IMG/VR virus record: IMGVR_UViG_3300031884_000939
Location: 1 to 64,000 of that record
Strand: one strand, 5' to 3'
Length of the DNA stretch: 64,000 nt
Origin: a virus
Made by a program: the position numbers and the translations under genes. Positions within the stretch are counted from its first letter, which is position 1. The number at the start of each line of letters is the position of its first letter. The notes below the pieces were generated by a model that was not told the DNA's origin, did no database searches, and was given only the letters and a program-made list of their open reading frames with translations. Shown piece after piece: positions 11,612 to 18,790 of this stretch.

Positions 11612-11798
11612 CCAATTTGATATAAACAAGCGTAGCGTGATACTTAATATATCTAACCACTCTAAAACTCAAATGAGCATTAGTAGGTATATTTAGTATT
11701 GATCGGTTCCGAATTGCTGGCAATGGACCACAACCTAATCTGCTCCACTCTTCTTCAGAGTAATAATACTGTTCAACTGGTTTTTTGTTCTGTTCCAT
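11583..11798 (-). CDS. Hypothetical protein, 71 aa
   Basis: Begins MEQNKKPVEQYYYSEEEWSR and ends with a basic, hydrophobic half (KLVDKIGKIVV). Family not recognised. There is no SD; a late-type CTAAATA box ends 5 nt before the ATG, so the late transcript should be leaderless. The stop codon overlaps the -10 of the csp promoter. Confidence 0.55.
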   Translation of the reverse strand: MEQNKKPVEQYYYSEEEWSRLGCGPLPAIRNRSILNIPTNAHLSFRVVRYIKYHATLVYIKLVDKIGKIVV

Positions 11799-11803
11799 AA
11801 ATC

Positions 11804-11810
11804 TATTTAG
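11804..11810 (-). promoter_or_regulatory. Late promoter box, 5 nt from the ATG
   Basis: CTAAATA on the minus strand. In T4, transcription starts about 6 nt past the equivalent box, which here falls on the ATG. Confidence 0.55.
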
Positions 11811-11840
11811 TACTGGTAGGCCTTGTTACTTAAAGACATT

Positions 11841-11916
11841 TGGTGGTCCGGGTAGGACTTGCACCCACACTCCCCGAATTATGAGTTCGACGCTTTACTT
11901 TTTAAGCTACCGGGCC
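11841..11916 (-). tRNA. tRNA(CAT), Ile2- or Met-type
   Basis: Acceptor GGCCCGG/CCGGACC with one mismatch, anticodon loop CTCATAA, T-loop TGCAAGT, encoded CCA. The GGCCC...CTCATAAT pattern resembles tRNA-Ile2 of E. coli, so it may read ATA after lysidine modification. It is separate from the main array and has its own promoter. Confidence 0.88.
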
Positions 11917-11933
11917 ATCTTTACTACATTGTA

Positions 11934-11962
11934 AGTATAACATCGTTAGCTATAATTGTCAA
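11934..11962 (-). promoter_or_regulatory. Sigma70 promoter of the isolated tRNA
   Basis: TTGACA, 17 nt, TATACT, ~18 nt before the tRNA at 11916. Confidence 0.78.
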
Positions 11963-12314
11963 GAAATTTTTCTAGACTACCATACAAATTAGCTAATACT
12001 GCTTCTTTACTACCAAAAAAAACAATAGACTTTGGTACACCTTTAGTAGTTATAATATAGTAAGGCATTTGAAGTTTTCTATCAAGGTCTAGTATTGTAT
12101 GCTGATTAAACTTCATAGGATCATCAATGCGATATTCATAAAATTCAAGGTCTAATGTATCGGCTAAAGCAAACCAACCTAATTGAGTTAATCTAAGTCC
12201 GCCAGTTGGACGCAAATTATACCACCATGATACTCTAGCTGATTCTACGCTAATGCGTTGTTCTTCCGGGAGTTGATTTACTAATTGTTCTGTAAGTTTG
12301 AGTTTGTTACGCAC
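11946..12314 (-). CDS. Conserved phage protein, 122 aa
   Basis: The central block ARVSWWYNLRPTGGLRLT followed by LGWFAL looks like a conserved protein of T4-like phages without assigned function (recollection). The rest is mixed alpha/beta. A lysine-rich start MRNKLKLTEQLV precedes it. The 3' end overlaps the promoter of the isolated tRNA. It starts 8 nt after the stop of the next gene upstream. No catalytic motif is visible. Confidence 0.7.
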   Translation of the reverse strand: MRNKLKLTEQLVNQLPEEQRISVESARVSWWYNLRPTGGLRLTQLGWFALADTLDLEFYEYRIDDPMKFNQHTILDLDRKLQMPYYIITTKGVPKSIVFFGSKEAVLANLYGSLEKFLDNYS

Positions 12315-12321
12315 AGTAATA

Positions 12322-12609
12322 TCAAGGATATACTTTTTCGCCTTGCTTGAGTAACACTACGCTAAACTTATCAGTTTTGAATTGTGTGTTGAGTTTTTTG
12401 GCAAGATTGATTGCGTGACCTGGATTACTAAAACTTACTTTTTTATATTTAGGTCCAGGGTACTGAACTAATAAATTAGAAGTTTTAAGATTAACTGGTT
12501 TATTATCAAAGTAAACGGCCCATACTCCTTCCGAAGCAAGTACTTGCTCGGTTTTGTATGTTTGCTTGTTTGTAAGCTCAGCTAAAATGGTTGGCTTGGG
12601 GCGACTCAC
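12322..12609 (-). CDS. Hypothetical protein, 95 aa
   Basis: Basic protein (MSRPKPTILAELTNKQTYK...) with several predicted strands and a KKVSFSNPGHAINLAKKLN block. Family not recognised. The ATG overlaps the stop of the GIY-YIG gene (ATGA), so translation is likely coupled to it. Confidence 0.65.
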   Translation of the reverse strand: MSRPKPTILAELTNKQTYKTEQVLASEGVWAVYFDNKPVNLKTSNLLVQYPGPKYKKVSFSNPGHAINLAKKLNTQFKTDKFSVVLLKQGEKVYP

Positions 12610-13208
12610 TTAGAATTCCTTTTGAATAGTTCTTTTCGTGCTTCAGATATTTTTTTACAAGTTTCTGGAGAACGCTTTTTACCTTTGTGGAGCAACGATA
12701 TTTTTTGTTTGAATTCCTCACTTCGTGGAACCATTATTTGTTTAGCTCTAGCATCTTTTATTTTTTGTTTTGTTTCGTCACTATGCTTTTTTCCTAACAT
12801 AGTAGGCGCTTGTTTTGCTCTAGCAGTTCGAATCTTTTCTTTACTAGACTCTGTATGTCTATAGTTTTTACTATTTTCTCTAATTTTTTGTCTAGTGGAC
12901 TCTTTTACAGTACCGTAACTACCTCCCATTAATCCATCTTCGGGTTTAATGTTAGCCCATTCTGCTGACTCGACAATTTTGTTTTCTGTAGAAAATTTTA
13001 AAGCGTATTCGACTAATGTTTCTTTATTATCGAATAGCTGACACCAAACGGTAGTAACATCTAGACCGTGTTTATTAAGATGTGCCCGCCAGTGTACGCC
13101 AGATCCTAAATATTTGTTAGGATCCCGTATAGTTTTTCCAAAGTATTTTAGACCGGTAGTATTATGTTGCTTAATGTACAACCAGGTAGGTTTAAACGGT
13201 TTCGACAT
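12606..13208 (-). CDS. GIY-YIG homing endonuclease with NUMOD3 repeats
   Basis: 200 aa. The N-terminal block TWLYIKQHNTTGLKYFGKT is a GIY-YIG variant (LYI...YFG), followed by YLGSG and HLNKHG. The C-terminal half is basic with three NUMOD3-like repeats (SDETKQKIKDA, SEEFKQKIS, SPETCKKISEA) that contact DNA. It is closely related to the GIY-YIG genes at 13827 and 15654. A CTAAATA box lies 7 nt before the ATG, suggesting late, leaderless expression. Confidence 0.85.
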   Translation of the reverse strand: MSKPFKPTWLYIKQHNTTGLKYFGKTIRDPNKYLGSGVHWRAHLNKHGLDVTTVWCQLFDNKETLVEYALKFSTENKIVESAEWANIKPEDGLMGGSYGTVKESTRQKIRENSKNYRHTESSKEKIRTARAKQAPTMLGKKHSDETKQKIKDARAKQIMVPRSEEFKQKISLLHKGKKRSPETCKKISEARKELFKRNSK

Positions 13209-13215
13209 AGTATAT

Positions 13216-13222
13216 TATTTAG
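13216..13222 (-). promoter_or_regulatory. Late promoter box, 7 nt from the ATG
   Basis: CTAAATA on the minus strand before the GIY-YIG gene at 12606-13208. Confidence 0.55.
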
Positions 13223-13246
13223 TCATAATATACCTACTTATTTCAT

Positions 13247-13459
13247 TTATTTGAACCCACCGCCATCAATTTTAAGTTCAATAACCTGGTCCTGCTGGGG
13301 CTTTAATGCGGCTGTTTGTAGGGTTCTAAGTTCAAGTAATAGCTCGGTTAAGTCCGCGGCCATGCCTTTAGCATCTTTCATTGGCATAACAAAGTCTTTA
13401 CTACCCCGAGCATCATTACCTCGAACCCGCTCAATAAATTTTTGTAAGTGTAAGCTCAA
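13247..13459 (-). CDS. Hypothetical helical protein, 70 aa
   Basis: Mostly helical with a leucine-rich middle (LTELLLELRTLQTAAL) and a glycine end (KIDGGGFK). Family not recognised. The ATG overlaps the stop of the MazG-like gene (ATGA), implying coupled translation. Confidence 0.65.
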   Translation of the reverse strand: MSLHLQKFIERVRGNDARGSKDFVMPMKDAKGMAADLTELLLELRTLQTAALKPQQDQVIELKIDGGGFK

Positions 13460-13830
13460 TGTTCTCTCTTTAAAAAGTTAGCTAGCTTAGGTGGTTCCCA
13501 TCCCAATGGTTTAAGAATTTTACCATCTTCACGACGGCGTACTTTGCCCAGTTGACGGTCAATTTTGGCAAAGTTAGTAGCCATTACCTCACGCCAAGCA
13601 CCTTCACCATCTGCGCCCATCGAATTGATTGCTCCGATAGTAACGACAATAATATCGATTAAAGCATCAAGAGTTTCAACTTGATTTTTATTAGCAATAG
13701 CTACTTGTAGCTCGTCGTATTCTTCTGTAATCAATTTGGAGTAAAGTCTAAACTGATCATCATTCATGCCTGAGATAGTCTGCTCGCAAGCTGTCATAAA
13801 TTTTGCTGAATCCTTAAACGGGTTTGTCAT
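13456..13830 (-). CDS. MazG/PRA-PH-like nucleotide pyrophosphohydrolase
   Basis: 124 aa from the ATG at 13830 (SD AAAGGAAAAAGT; the longer ORF lacks one). Acidic motifs typical of all-alpha NTP pyrophosphohydrolases are present: EEYDEL, then ETLDALIDIIVVTIG, then the C-terminal REDGKILKPLGWEPP block. I recall this combination from phage proteins annotated as phosphoribosyl-ATP pyrophosphohydrolase-like. It probably cleans non-canonical NTPs or alters (p)ppGpp-like signals. It overlaps its neighbours on both sides by ATGA. Confidence 0.75.
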   Translation of the reverse strand: MTNPFKDSAKFMTACEQTISGMNDDQFRLYSKLITEEYDELQVAIANKNQVETLDALIDIIVVTIGAINSMGADGEGAWREVMATNFAKIDRQLGKVRRREDGKILKPLGWEPPKLANFLKREH

Positions 13831-14447
13831 ACTTTTTCCTTTTTCTTTAATTGTGCGTTGCGTCTTGCTTCGGACCAAGGCTTACCTTTATGCTGTGATC
13901 CATAAATCTTTTTTCTCTCTTCTTCTGTAAGAGAACTTCTATGTTGTAATGCCTTTTCTTGCATCACTACTTTTGTATCTTCTGAATGTTCTTTATCTCT
14001 AAACGGATTATTTTCCTTCATCCATTCTCTGTGTTTTTCTTTTCTTCTCTTTGCTTCTTCTTTATCCTGTTGTATCTCTTCGTAAGTCTTGCCTTTGTTT
14101 TTACCTGGCTTACCTCTGCTGGCATTGCCTATTTTAGTTTTTGCTTCTTCGGTATGACTAAACGGACCACCATCGCCTGCTTCTGGTTTTAAGTTAGCCC
14201 ACTCTGGACTATCTACTACCTGCCATAAGTCACTGTAGTACAGGCCCCAGGCTCTTATTTCTTCATTATCTTTACACTCTTTTAATATTTCTGTATCAAC
14301 ATCATTGCCGTGTTTCTCGATATGAGCTGACCAACGCTTACCAGAACCTTTGTAAGTGTACGGATCTTGATTAGTCTTACCTAAATATTTTAATCCGGTT
14401 TTACGATGAGTTTTAATGTACAAGTAAATCATATTGTACTTAGTCAT
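13827..14447 (-). CDS. GIY-YIG homing endonuclease
   Basis: 206 aa. The GIY-YIG variant core is LYIKTHRKTGLKYLGKT, then YKGSGKRWSAHIEKHG, then EIRAWGLYYSDLW (E and Y/S positions). The C-terminal region is strongly basic with NUMOD3-like pieces (SEDTKVVMQEK, LTEEERKKI). It is a paralogue of the genes at 12606 and 15654. It sits between the MazG-like gene and a small membrane protein and overlaps the former by 4 nt, a mobile gene fitted into an operon without breaking it. Confidence 0.83.
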   Translation of the reverse strand: MTKYNMIYLYIKTHRKTGLKYLGKTNQDPYTYKGSGKRWSAHIEKHGNDVDTEILKECKDNEEIRAWGLYYSDLWQVVDSPEWANLKPEAGDGGPFSHTEEAKTKIGNASRGKPGKNKGKTYEEIQQDKEEAKRRKEKHREWMKENNPFRDKEHSEDTKVVMQEKALQHRSSLTEEERKKIYGSQHKGKPWSEARRNAQLKKKEKV

Positions 14448-14464
14448 CGTAAAGGGTTAGTCAT

Positions 14465-14641
14465 TTATTTCTCTTGTATCTTTTTCACTTCTATACAAGC
14501 CCATCCCGATGCTGATTTAACAAGTACTCCATCATTCATTTCGCATTGGTTAGCTCTTTGTATTTGCTGATAAATCAAAAAAGGAACGGATAACAATATC
14601 AATAAAAGTATTGGCGGCCAAATTTTTTCAATTAAATTCAT
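14465..14641 (-). CDS. Small single-pass membrane protein, 58 aa
   Basis: MNLIEKIWPPILLLILLSVP opens with one transmembrane helix, followed by a polar tail with two cysteines (QCEMNDG, WACIE). The orientation suggests the cysteine tail may be periplasmic. The ATG overlaps the TGA of the preceding gene (ATGA). Family not recognised; it could be a lysis-inhibition or envelope protein. Confidence 0.7.
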   Translation of the reverse strand: MNLIEKIWPPILLLILLSVPFLIYQQIQRANQCEMNDGVLVKSASGWACIEVKKIQEK

Positions 14642-15087
14642 TTAGGTAGTGCCTCTTCTTTAGTTTGAAATGGACCCTCGTAAGGGTAGCGTTGTAATAC
14701 AATTAATTTAGGATCTTGCATAGCCGCCCAATGACGACCTTTCTTGACTGTGTACCAACCAGCCGCATACCAAGATTTACTTTTCTTTGTTTTAGTGTAA
14801 ACTGGTAGCTTTTGTGGAACGTCCCACATAGGATTATATACACGACCTGCTGCCGGAAAGCCATGTACTATATTGGTTGTTTTCTTTTTCTCAGGTTTAA
14901 TAATAGCTTCAAAAGTAACATTGATATTTCGTTCAACTAATTTAATACTTTTGTATTGTGCTACTACTTGATTATTAATCTTAACTTGATAGCCGCCATC
15001 GCAGGCTTCAATGTTCCCTACTTTATTATTATTTTCTTGTAAAATCCAAAACTGTTTATCTATTACGGGTTTAGCTACTAGACTCAT
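14638..15087 (-). CDS. Conserved phage protein, 149 aa
   Basis: Starts MSLVAKPVIDKQFWILQENN and has a beta-rich N-terminal half (VGNIEACDGGYQVKINN). I recall such FWIL...KVGNI proteins as unassigned genes in T4-like cyanophages. The C-terminal part is basic/aromatic (KSKSWYAAGWYTVKKG). It is coupled by overlaps to the small membrane proteins on both sides, so a membrane-associated complex is possible. Confidence 0.7.
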   Translation of the reverse strand: MSLVAKPVIDKQFWILQENNNKVGNIEACDGGYQVKINNQVVAQYKSIKLVERNINVTFEAIIKPEKKKTTNIVHGFPAAGRVYNPMWDVPQKLPVYTKTKKSKSWYAAGWYTVKKGRHWAAMQDPKLIVLQRYPYEGPFQTKEEALPK

Positions 15088-15266
15088 TTAGTCATCCTTT
15101 TTCTACATTGTTCTTTTACTGCTACAGGATAGTCGGGACTAATCTCTGCGATACCACAATCATACTTTACTGTTACATGGCGTACATCTGCGGGCCAAAA
15201 TGCTAAGGCTAATATAGTTAACAATACAGCAAATGTTACCGTAGTCCAAAACATATCTTTAGCCAT
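15084..15266 (-). CDS. Small membrane protein, 60 aa
   Basis: From the ATG at 15266: MAKDMFWTTVTFAVLLTILA is an N-terminal transmembrane helix, followed by a soluble tail with two cysteines (KYDCGIAEISP, KEQCRKR). The stop overlaps the next ATG (ATGA). A longer start at 15284 would overlap the preceding gene. Together with the 58-aa gene it makes a pair of small TM plus cysteine-tail proteins. Confidence 0.7.
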   Translation of the reverse strand: MAKDMFWTTVTFAVLLTILALAFWPADVRHVTVKYDCGIAEISPDYPVAVKEQCRKRMTK

Positions 15267-15267
15267 A

Positions 15268-15480
15268 TTATTCTTCAACTCCAAAATGTTCTTTAATTAC
15301 TCTGCCTACACCTAGAGTAATACCTTCGGCTTCTGAATTATGGTCATTGGCAACTTCGGCACATTCCTGAACAATCAACTCGGCGAACTTGGCTAAATCG
15401 TCGTGCGACATATTGCCATCGCTTAGATTATTATCAGTGATACCAGCCTGTTCAGCAAGTTGTTTAATCTTCTCGTTCAT
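15268..15480 (-). CDS. Small conserved phage protein, 70 aa
   Basis: From the ATG at 15480: MNEKIKQLAEQAGITD, then LAKFAELIVQECAEVA, a sequence type found in many phages as an unassigned small protein (recollection). The longer ORF upstream crosses the promoter at 15514-15542 and is rejected. Function unknown. Confidence 0.75.
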   Translation of the reverse strand: MNEKIKQLAEQAGITDNNLSDGNMSHDDLAKFAELIVQECAEVANDHNSEAEGITLGVGRVIKEHFGVEE

Positions 15481-15513
15481 TGCTTTAATTCCCAAATTTA
15501 ATTGTATGCTACT

Positions 15514-15542
15514 ATTGTAACAGAATTTAACCATACGGTCAA
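15514..15542 (-). promoter_or_regulatory. Sigma70 promoter
   Basis: TTGACC, 17 nt, TACAAT. It gives the 70-aa gene a ~30-nt leader and sets its start. Confidence 0.72.
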
Positions 15543-15585
15543 CTATTTTGGTAACCTAATAAAATTAACGAAAGATAAATATGAA

Positions 15586-15592
15586 CTAAATA
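15586..15592 (+). promoter_or_regulatory. Late promoter box (plus strand)
   Basis: CTAAATA followed by AGTGTAGTTCGCGAT. The same box-plus-leader arrangement occurs at 47019 and, on the minus strand, at 41130. Confidence 0.6.
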
Positions 15593-15593
15593 A

Positions 15594-15630
15594 GTGTAGT
15601 TCGCGATCCTGGCAGATCCAACTACTCTAA
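15594..15630 (+). promoter_or_regulatory. Structured 5' leader, copy 1
   Basis: GTAGTT-CGC-GAT...ATC-C-AACTAC forms a two-part stem followed by TCTAA. Two more copies (47028-47066 plus, 41083-41121 minus) keep the outer helix while the inner helix changes in a compensating way. It precedes the GIY-YIG gene by ~25 nt, with SD AAAGGAAC. Confidence 0.65.
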
Positions 15631-15653
15631 CAGTTAAAAAGGAACTATTAGCA

Positions 15654-16394
15654 ATGACTATTTACACGCTTTACATTAAGACGCATAAGAAAACAGGACT
15701 AAAATATTTAGGTCAAACTCATTACGATCCCTATGAATACAAAGGTTCGGGGATTGATTGGAAAAAACATATTAAACAGTATGGAGACGATATTACTACT
15801 CAAGTTATTTATTCCGGAAAAAATCGTAATGAAATGTCGTCCTTGGGCAGATATTACAGCAACCTATACCGCATTACAACTTCTGTGGATGATTTTGGCA
15901 ACAGAATTTGGGCTAACAGAACTATAGAAAACGGTGGAGGCGGATGGAACATAGGTAAAACATACTCTACAGAAGAACGAAAAAAGTTTGGGCATACTAA
16001 GCATAAGGGTTCTAAACGAACAGATAAACAAAAACAAAAAATGAAGGATAATCACGCAGATTTTTCTGGTAGCAATAATCCTAACTATGGCAAAAAAGCA
16101 AAAGATTCAACACTTACAAAAATGAGAGTCTCAAAAGTAAGAGTATGTCGCATAGTTGATCGCAAAGAAATGTCTGTAAACGAACTTACTGGCTGGATTA
16201 AGCGAGGCTGTAATCTAAAAGACAACTATCGACATGATCCTACTATCTATTCATTTACTAACCTAATAACTAACGAAACTATTACTGCTACTAAACGAGA
16301 AATGATTGAACGATACAATCTAGATCAAAGTGCTATGAGTAGAGTATTAACCAGAAAGTTAAAATCTACTAAGGGATGGTCTTTAACTTTGTAG
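15654..16394 (+). CDS. GIY-YIG homing endonuclease (plus strand)
   Basis: 246 aa, against the direction of nearly all other genes. Core LYIKTHKKTGLKYLGQT, YKGSGIDWKKHIKQYG, then a basic middle with NUMOD3-like STEERKKFGHTKHKG. The C-terminal segment TNETITATKREMIERYNLD resembles a NUMOD1-type helix-turn-helix. Its late promoter and structured leader are shared in type with the other plus-strand endonuclease at 47088. The 3' end overlaps the exonuclease gene tail by 12 nt (convergent). Confidence 0.87.
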   Translation: MTIYTLYIKTHKKTGLKYLGQTHYDPYEYKGSGIDWKKHIKQYGDDITTQVIYSGKNRNEMSSLGRYYSNLYRITTSVDDFGNRIWANRTIENGGGGWNIGKTYSTEERKKFGHTKHKGSKRTDKQKQKMKDNHADFSGSNNPNYGKKAKDSTLTKMRVSKVRVCRIVDRKEMSVNELTGWIKRGCNLKDNYRHDPTIYSFTNLITNETITATKREMIERYNLDQSAMSRVLTRKLKSTKGWSLTL

Positions 16395-17384
16395 TGATCC
16401 AGTGTAGTGCTTATTAAGCCAATCACCAAATGTTGCTGCGTTTTCGCTTACCTTTGTAAGTTCGTAACGCCCACAAAATTTAAGGAAGTGACTACCAACT
16501 TGTCCTACATCCTTGTGACTAATTTGTTCCTTAATAGTATCATCTACTACTTCTTTAACATCATCTGGTTGCGCTGTTAAATCTACTAATGCTACATTAC
16601 GCTGATAATCGTCCAACACACGATGTTCTACACCATCTGGATCCGTCCAGCGTTGTAGCATCATATTGTTCCAATTATATCCCTTTTTGTCCTTGTCAGC
16701 GAATGCCTCCACAAGGCCAACCTTGTTTTTAGTGCCCTTTGTTCTGACACCGGGAAATGCCGAAAAGACATTGTCGCTCGAATCGCCGCGCATACATTTC
16801 TCAAAAAGTAACCACTGTGGATCCGGTATTGTTTTTGGTTCTTTAGTTTTCTTGTCGATGACTGGTCTACCTTTGGCATCAAAGATTCCTTCTATAGTAT
16901 GTAATTCGTCGGTAATTCCGTTATACTGCTTGACATTTTGTGCTAATAATTGAACAAAGTCAGTATCACTGCTGATAATAACGTGTTCATCTTGTGGATG
17001 TAATGCGATCCAACGAGCTATAATATCATCCCCTTCTGCTGTTGGGCAACGGATAACACTACAGTTTGTTTTCTCTGACAAGTATTTAGTCAAGGAATCA
17101 TAGGTTTCCCAGAACATCTTATCTTCTTCTTGTTCTGCTTCTGTAAGCGCAGCTCTAGATACAGCACGATTAGCCTTATATGGTTTGTAGAAGTCTTTGC
17201 GCCAACTGCGCCCTTCTAAAGCAAATACCACATGATCCGCCTCAAATCGACGAGCCATTTTGTTAGCGGCCATTAATGTTACATGGAGGGCAAATCCTAC
17301 CTTTTCCCAAGTATCACTAGCACGAAAGGCTCCATGTCTAGCACGAAAGAAAAGATTAGCGGTATCTATAAGAACATATTTCAT
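16383..17384 (-). CDS. 5'-3' exonuclease / RNase H (T4 Rnh, FEN-like)
   Basis: 333 aa. Acidic metal-site motifs of the flap-nuclease family are visible: IDTANLFFR (D7), AEGDDIIA, SSDTDFVQLL and MRGDSSDNV. T4 Rnh (305 aa) removes RNA primers and trims flaps on the lagging strand, consistent with the polymerase and clamp genes in this window. The start is set by a TTGACT-17-TATACT promoter ending 6 nt before the ATG, so the mRNA is probably leaderless. Confidence 0.88.
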   Translation of the reverse strand: MKYVLIDTANLFFRARHGAFRASDTWEKVGFALHVTLMAANKMARRFEADHVVFALEGRSWRKDFYKPYKANRAVSRAALTEAEQEEDKMFWETYDSLTKYLSEKTNCSVIRCPTAEGDDIIARWIALHPQDEHVIISSDTDFVQLLAQNVKQYNGITDELHTIEGIFDAKGRPVIDKKTKEPKTIPDPQWLLFEKCMRGDSSDNVFSAFPGVRTKGTKNKVGLVEAFADKDKKGYNWNNMMLQRWTDPDGVEHRVLDDYQRNVALVDLTAQPDDVKEVVDDTIKEQISHKDVGQVGSHFLKFCGRYELTKVSENAATFGDWLNKHYTGSLQS

Positions 17385-17390
17385 ACAAAC

Positions 17391-17419
17391 AGTATAGCAG
17401 AACTTATATTAAAAGTCAA
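17391..17419 (-). promoter_or_regulatory. Sigma70 promoter (leaderless)
   Basis: TTGACT, 17 nt, TATACT, 6 nt to the exonuclease ATG. Confidence 0.78.
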
Positions 17420-17958
17420 ACGAAATTGTTGGTAATAATGTAATTTAGGAGTAAACGGTTCCAAAAAGAATGCCCGTCTTTACCAAAATGCTTAGAATTT
17501 GGGGATACCGTTTCGATATTGGCATTACGAATTTTATCTTCGTAAGTATCTGATATAAAGCTATTGTTCCAATCGTGTTGGATGTTAAAAGATTGGCTAC
17601 TGTTAAAAAATATATGTTTAATATTTTGGTTGGCTAATTCCAAATGAAATTGCCAAATTTTTCCTTCATCTTCAGCAGTAGCAGGCCATTGGATAATAAC
17701 TAAAACATCCTGCTTTTTCTCGTCTAACCATTTTTTTGTTGCGGCTATAATATCATCGGTGGTATTATCAACATACGCTTCGCAATGAAAACTATAACGA
17801 AGGGCTAGACTTAACATCTTGCCCCAACTGATTGCTATATTATCAGGATGCGGTAGTTGGCCTAAATGAGCTATTCTTGCGTCATCGCCGGCAACAATAT
17901 ATTGATTTACAGCTTCGGCGGCTGTGGTGTGACTATCACCGTTTACATATAATATCAT
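17416..17958 (-). CDS. SGNH/GDSL-like hydrolase
   Basis: 180 aa. Block I GDSHT (8-12) carries the nucleophile serine, and FGKDGHSFW near the C-terminus carries the D-x-x-H pair, so the triad order fits SGNH esterases. Such enzymes deacylate or deacetylate sugars and lipids. It is coupled to the cytidylyltransferase gene (4-nt overlap), which suggests a shared glycan or glycerophosphate pathway. Confidence 0.7.
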   Translation of the reverse strand: MILYVNGDSHTTAAEAVNQYIVAGDDARIAHLGQLPHPDNIAISWGKMLSLALRYSFHCEAYVDNTTDDIIAATKKWLDEKKQDVLVIIQWPATAEDEGKIWQFHLELANQNIKHIFFNSSQSFNIQHDWNNSFISDTYEDKIRNANIETVSPNSKHFGKDGHSFWNRLLLNYIITNNFV

Positions 17959-18428
17959 TGTTGTTTTAAGAGTTTAAAAGTTTCAGCTTCGACTACACGT
18001 CTGCGTAAACTACTACTTGAAAACGAATGGTCACGATCGTTAAAAATACATTCGATACCTCGTCGATAACATTCACTCTTTCCAGTAAATTCTTTATCCT
18101 CATACTCAATACCCAATACACGAACATCCAAAGGCAGTATTAGAAGCAAATCAACTAAGTCTTGTTCTGTTTGATAAACAACAACTTCGTCTACATAGCG
18201 ACAAGCGGCTAATTGTATTTGCCGTTCAACAATACTTTGTACAGGTTTGTTTTTAGTATCTCGGTCAATAGTAGGATCTGTTTGCAATCCAGCAATTAAG
18301 TAATCACAATGGTTCTTAGCTTCGGATAGCATAGCAATATGCCCAGCGTGTAGCATATCAAAAGTACTAAAGGTAATACCAATCTTTTTACCTTCTTCTG
18401 TAAGTCTGCGAATGTGATTAAAAATCAA
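17955..18428 (-). CDS. Glycerol-3-phosphate cytidylyltransferase-like enzyme
   Basis: 157 aa. The cytidylyltransferase signature is clear: ITFSTFDMLHAGHIAML (HxGH), then YVDEVVVYQTEQDL, and a serine/arginine block SSSSLRRR replacing the usual ISSTxIR. TagD/GCT family members make CDP-glycerol or related activated alcohols. It overlaps the SGNH hydrolase and the preceding gene by 4 nt each. Confidence 0.82.
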   Translation of the reverse strand: MIFNHIRRLTEEGKKIGITFSTFDMLHAGHIAMLSEAKNHCDYLIAGLQTDPTIDRDTKNKPVQSIVERQIQLAACRYVDEVVVYQTEQDLVDLLLILPLDVRVLGIEYEDKEFTGKSECYRRGIECIFNDRDHSFSSSSLRRRVVEAETFKLLKQQ

Positions 18429-18790
18429 CTTACTTCACTCCTGCCATCGCCAACATCGCGACTTTTAACTACTCGCGGCGACATTGCTTCGTATTGTTCT
18501 GCTGTTTCTAATACTACATTACGACATACTGCGGTAAACCAACGATCAATAATATCTGCGTCTGTATCTTTAGGATCCATCATATAGCCATGGCGAACCA
18601 AATCGGCAATCATTTTGTCATTCCAATCAAATTCAAATGCGCCTGAATTAATATCGTTAGGATCTATGTCCATACTTAATACTTCAAAGTATGCTTCGCC
18701 TTTTTCAGTAGCAACTTGTTTAGCTGACTTAGCTTGTTGTTGCGCTACAGCCGCAATTGGCTTCTTTTTAAAAAAATCAAATATTCCCAT
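18425..18790 (-). CDS. Conserved phage protein, 121 aa
   Basis: Begins MGIFDFFKKKPIAAVAQQQA with a basic/amphipathic start. The body is acidic and helical (DIDPNDINSGAFEFDWNDKM, RHGYMMDPKDTD). Family not recognised beyond similarity to unassigned T4-like phage genes. It is coupled by overlap between MetK and the cytidylyltransferase. Confidence 0.65.
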   Translation of the reverse strand: MGIFDFFKKKPIAAVAQQQAKSAKQVATEKGEAYFEVLSMDIDPNDINSGAFEFDWNDKMIADLVRHGYMMDPKDTDADIIDRWFTAVCRNVVLETAEQYEAMSPRVVKSRDVGDGRSEVS

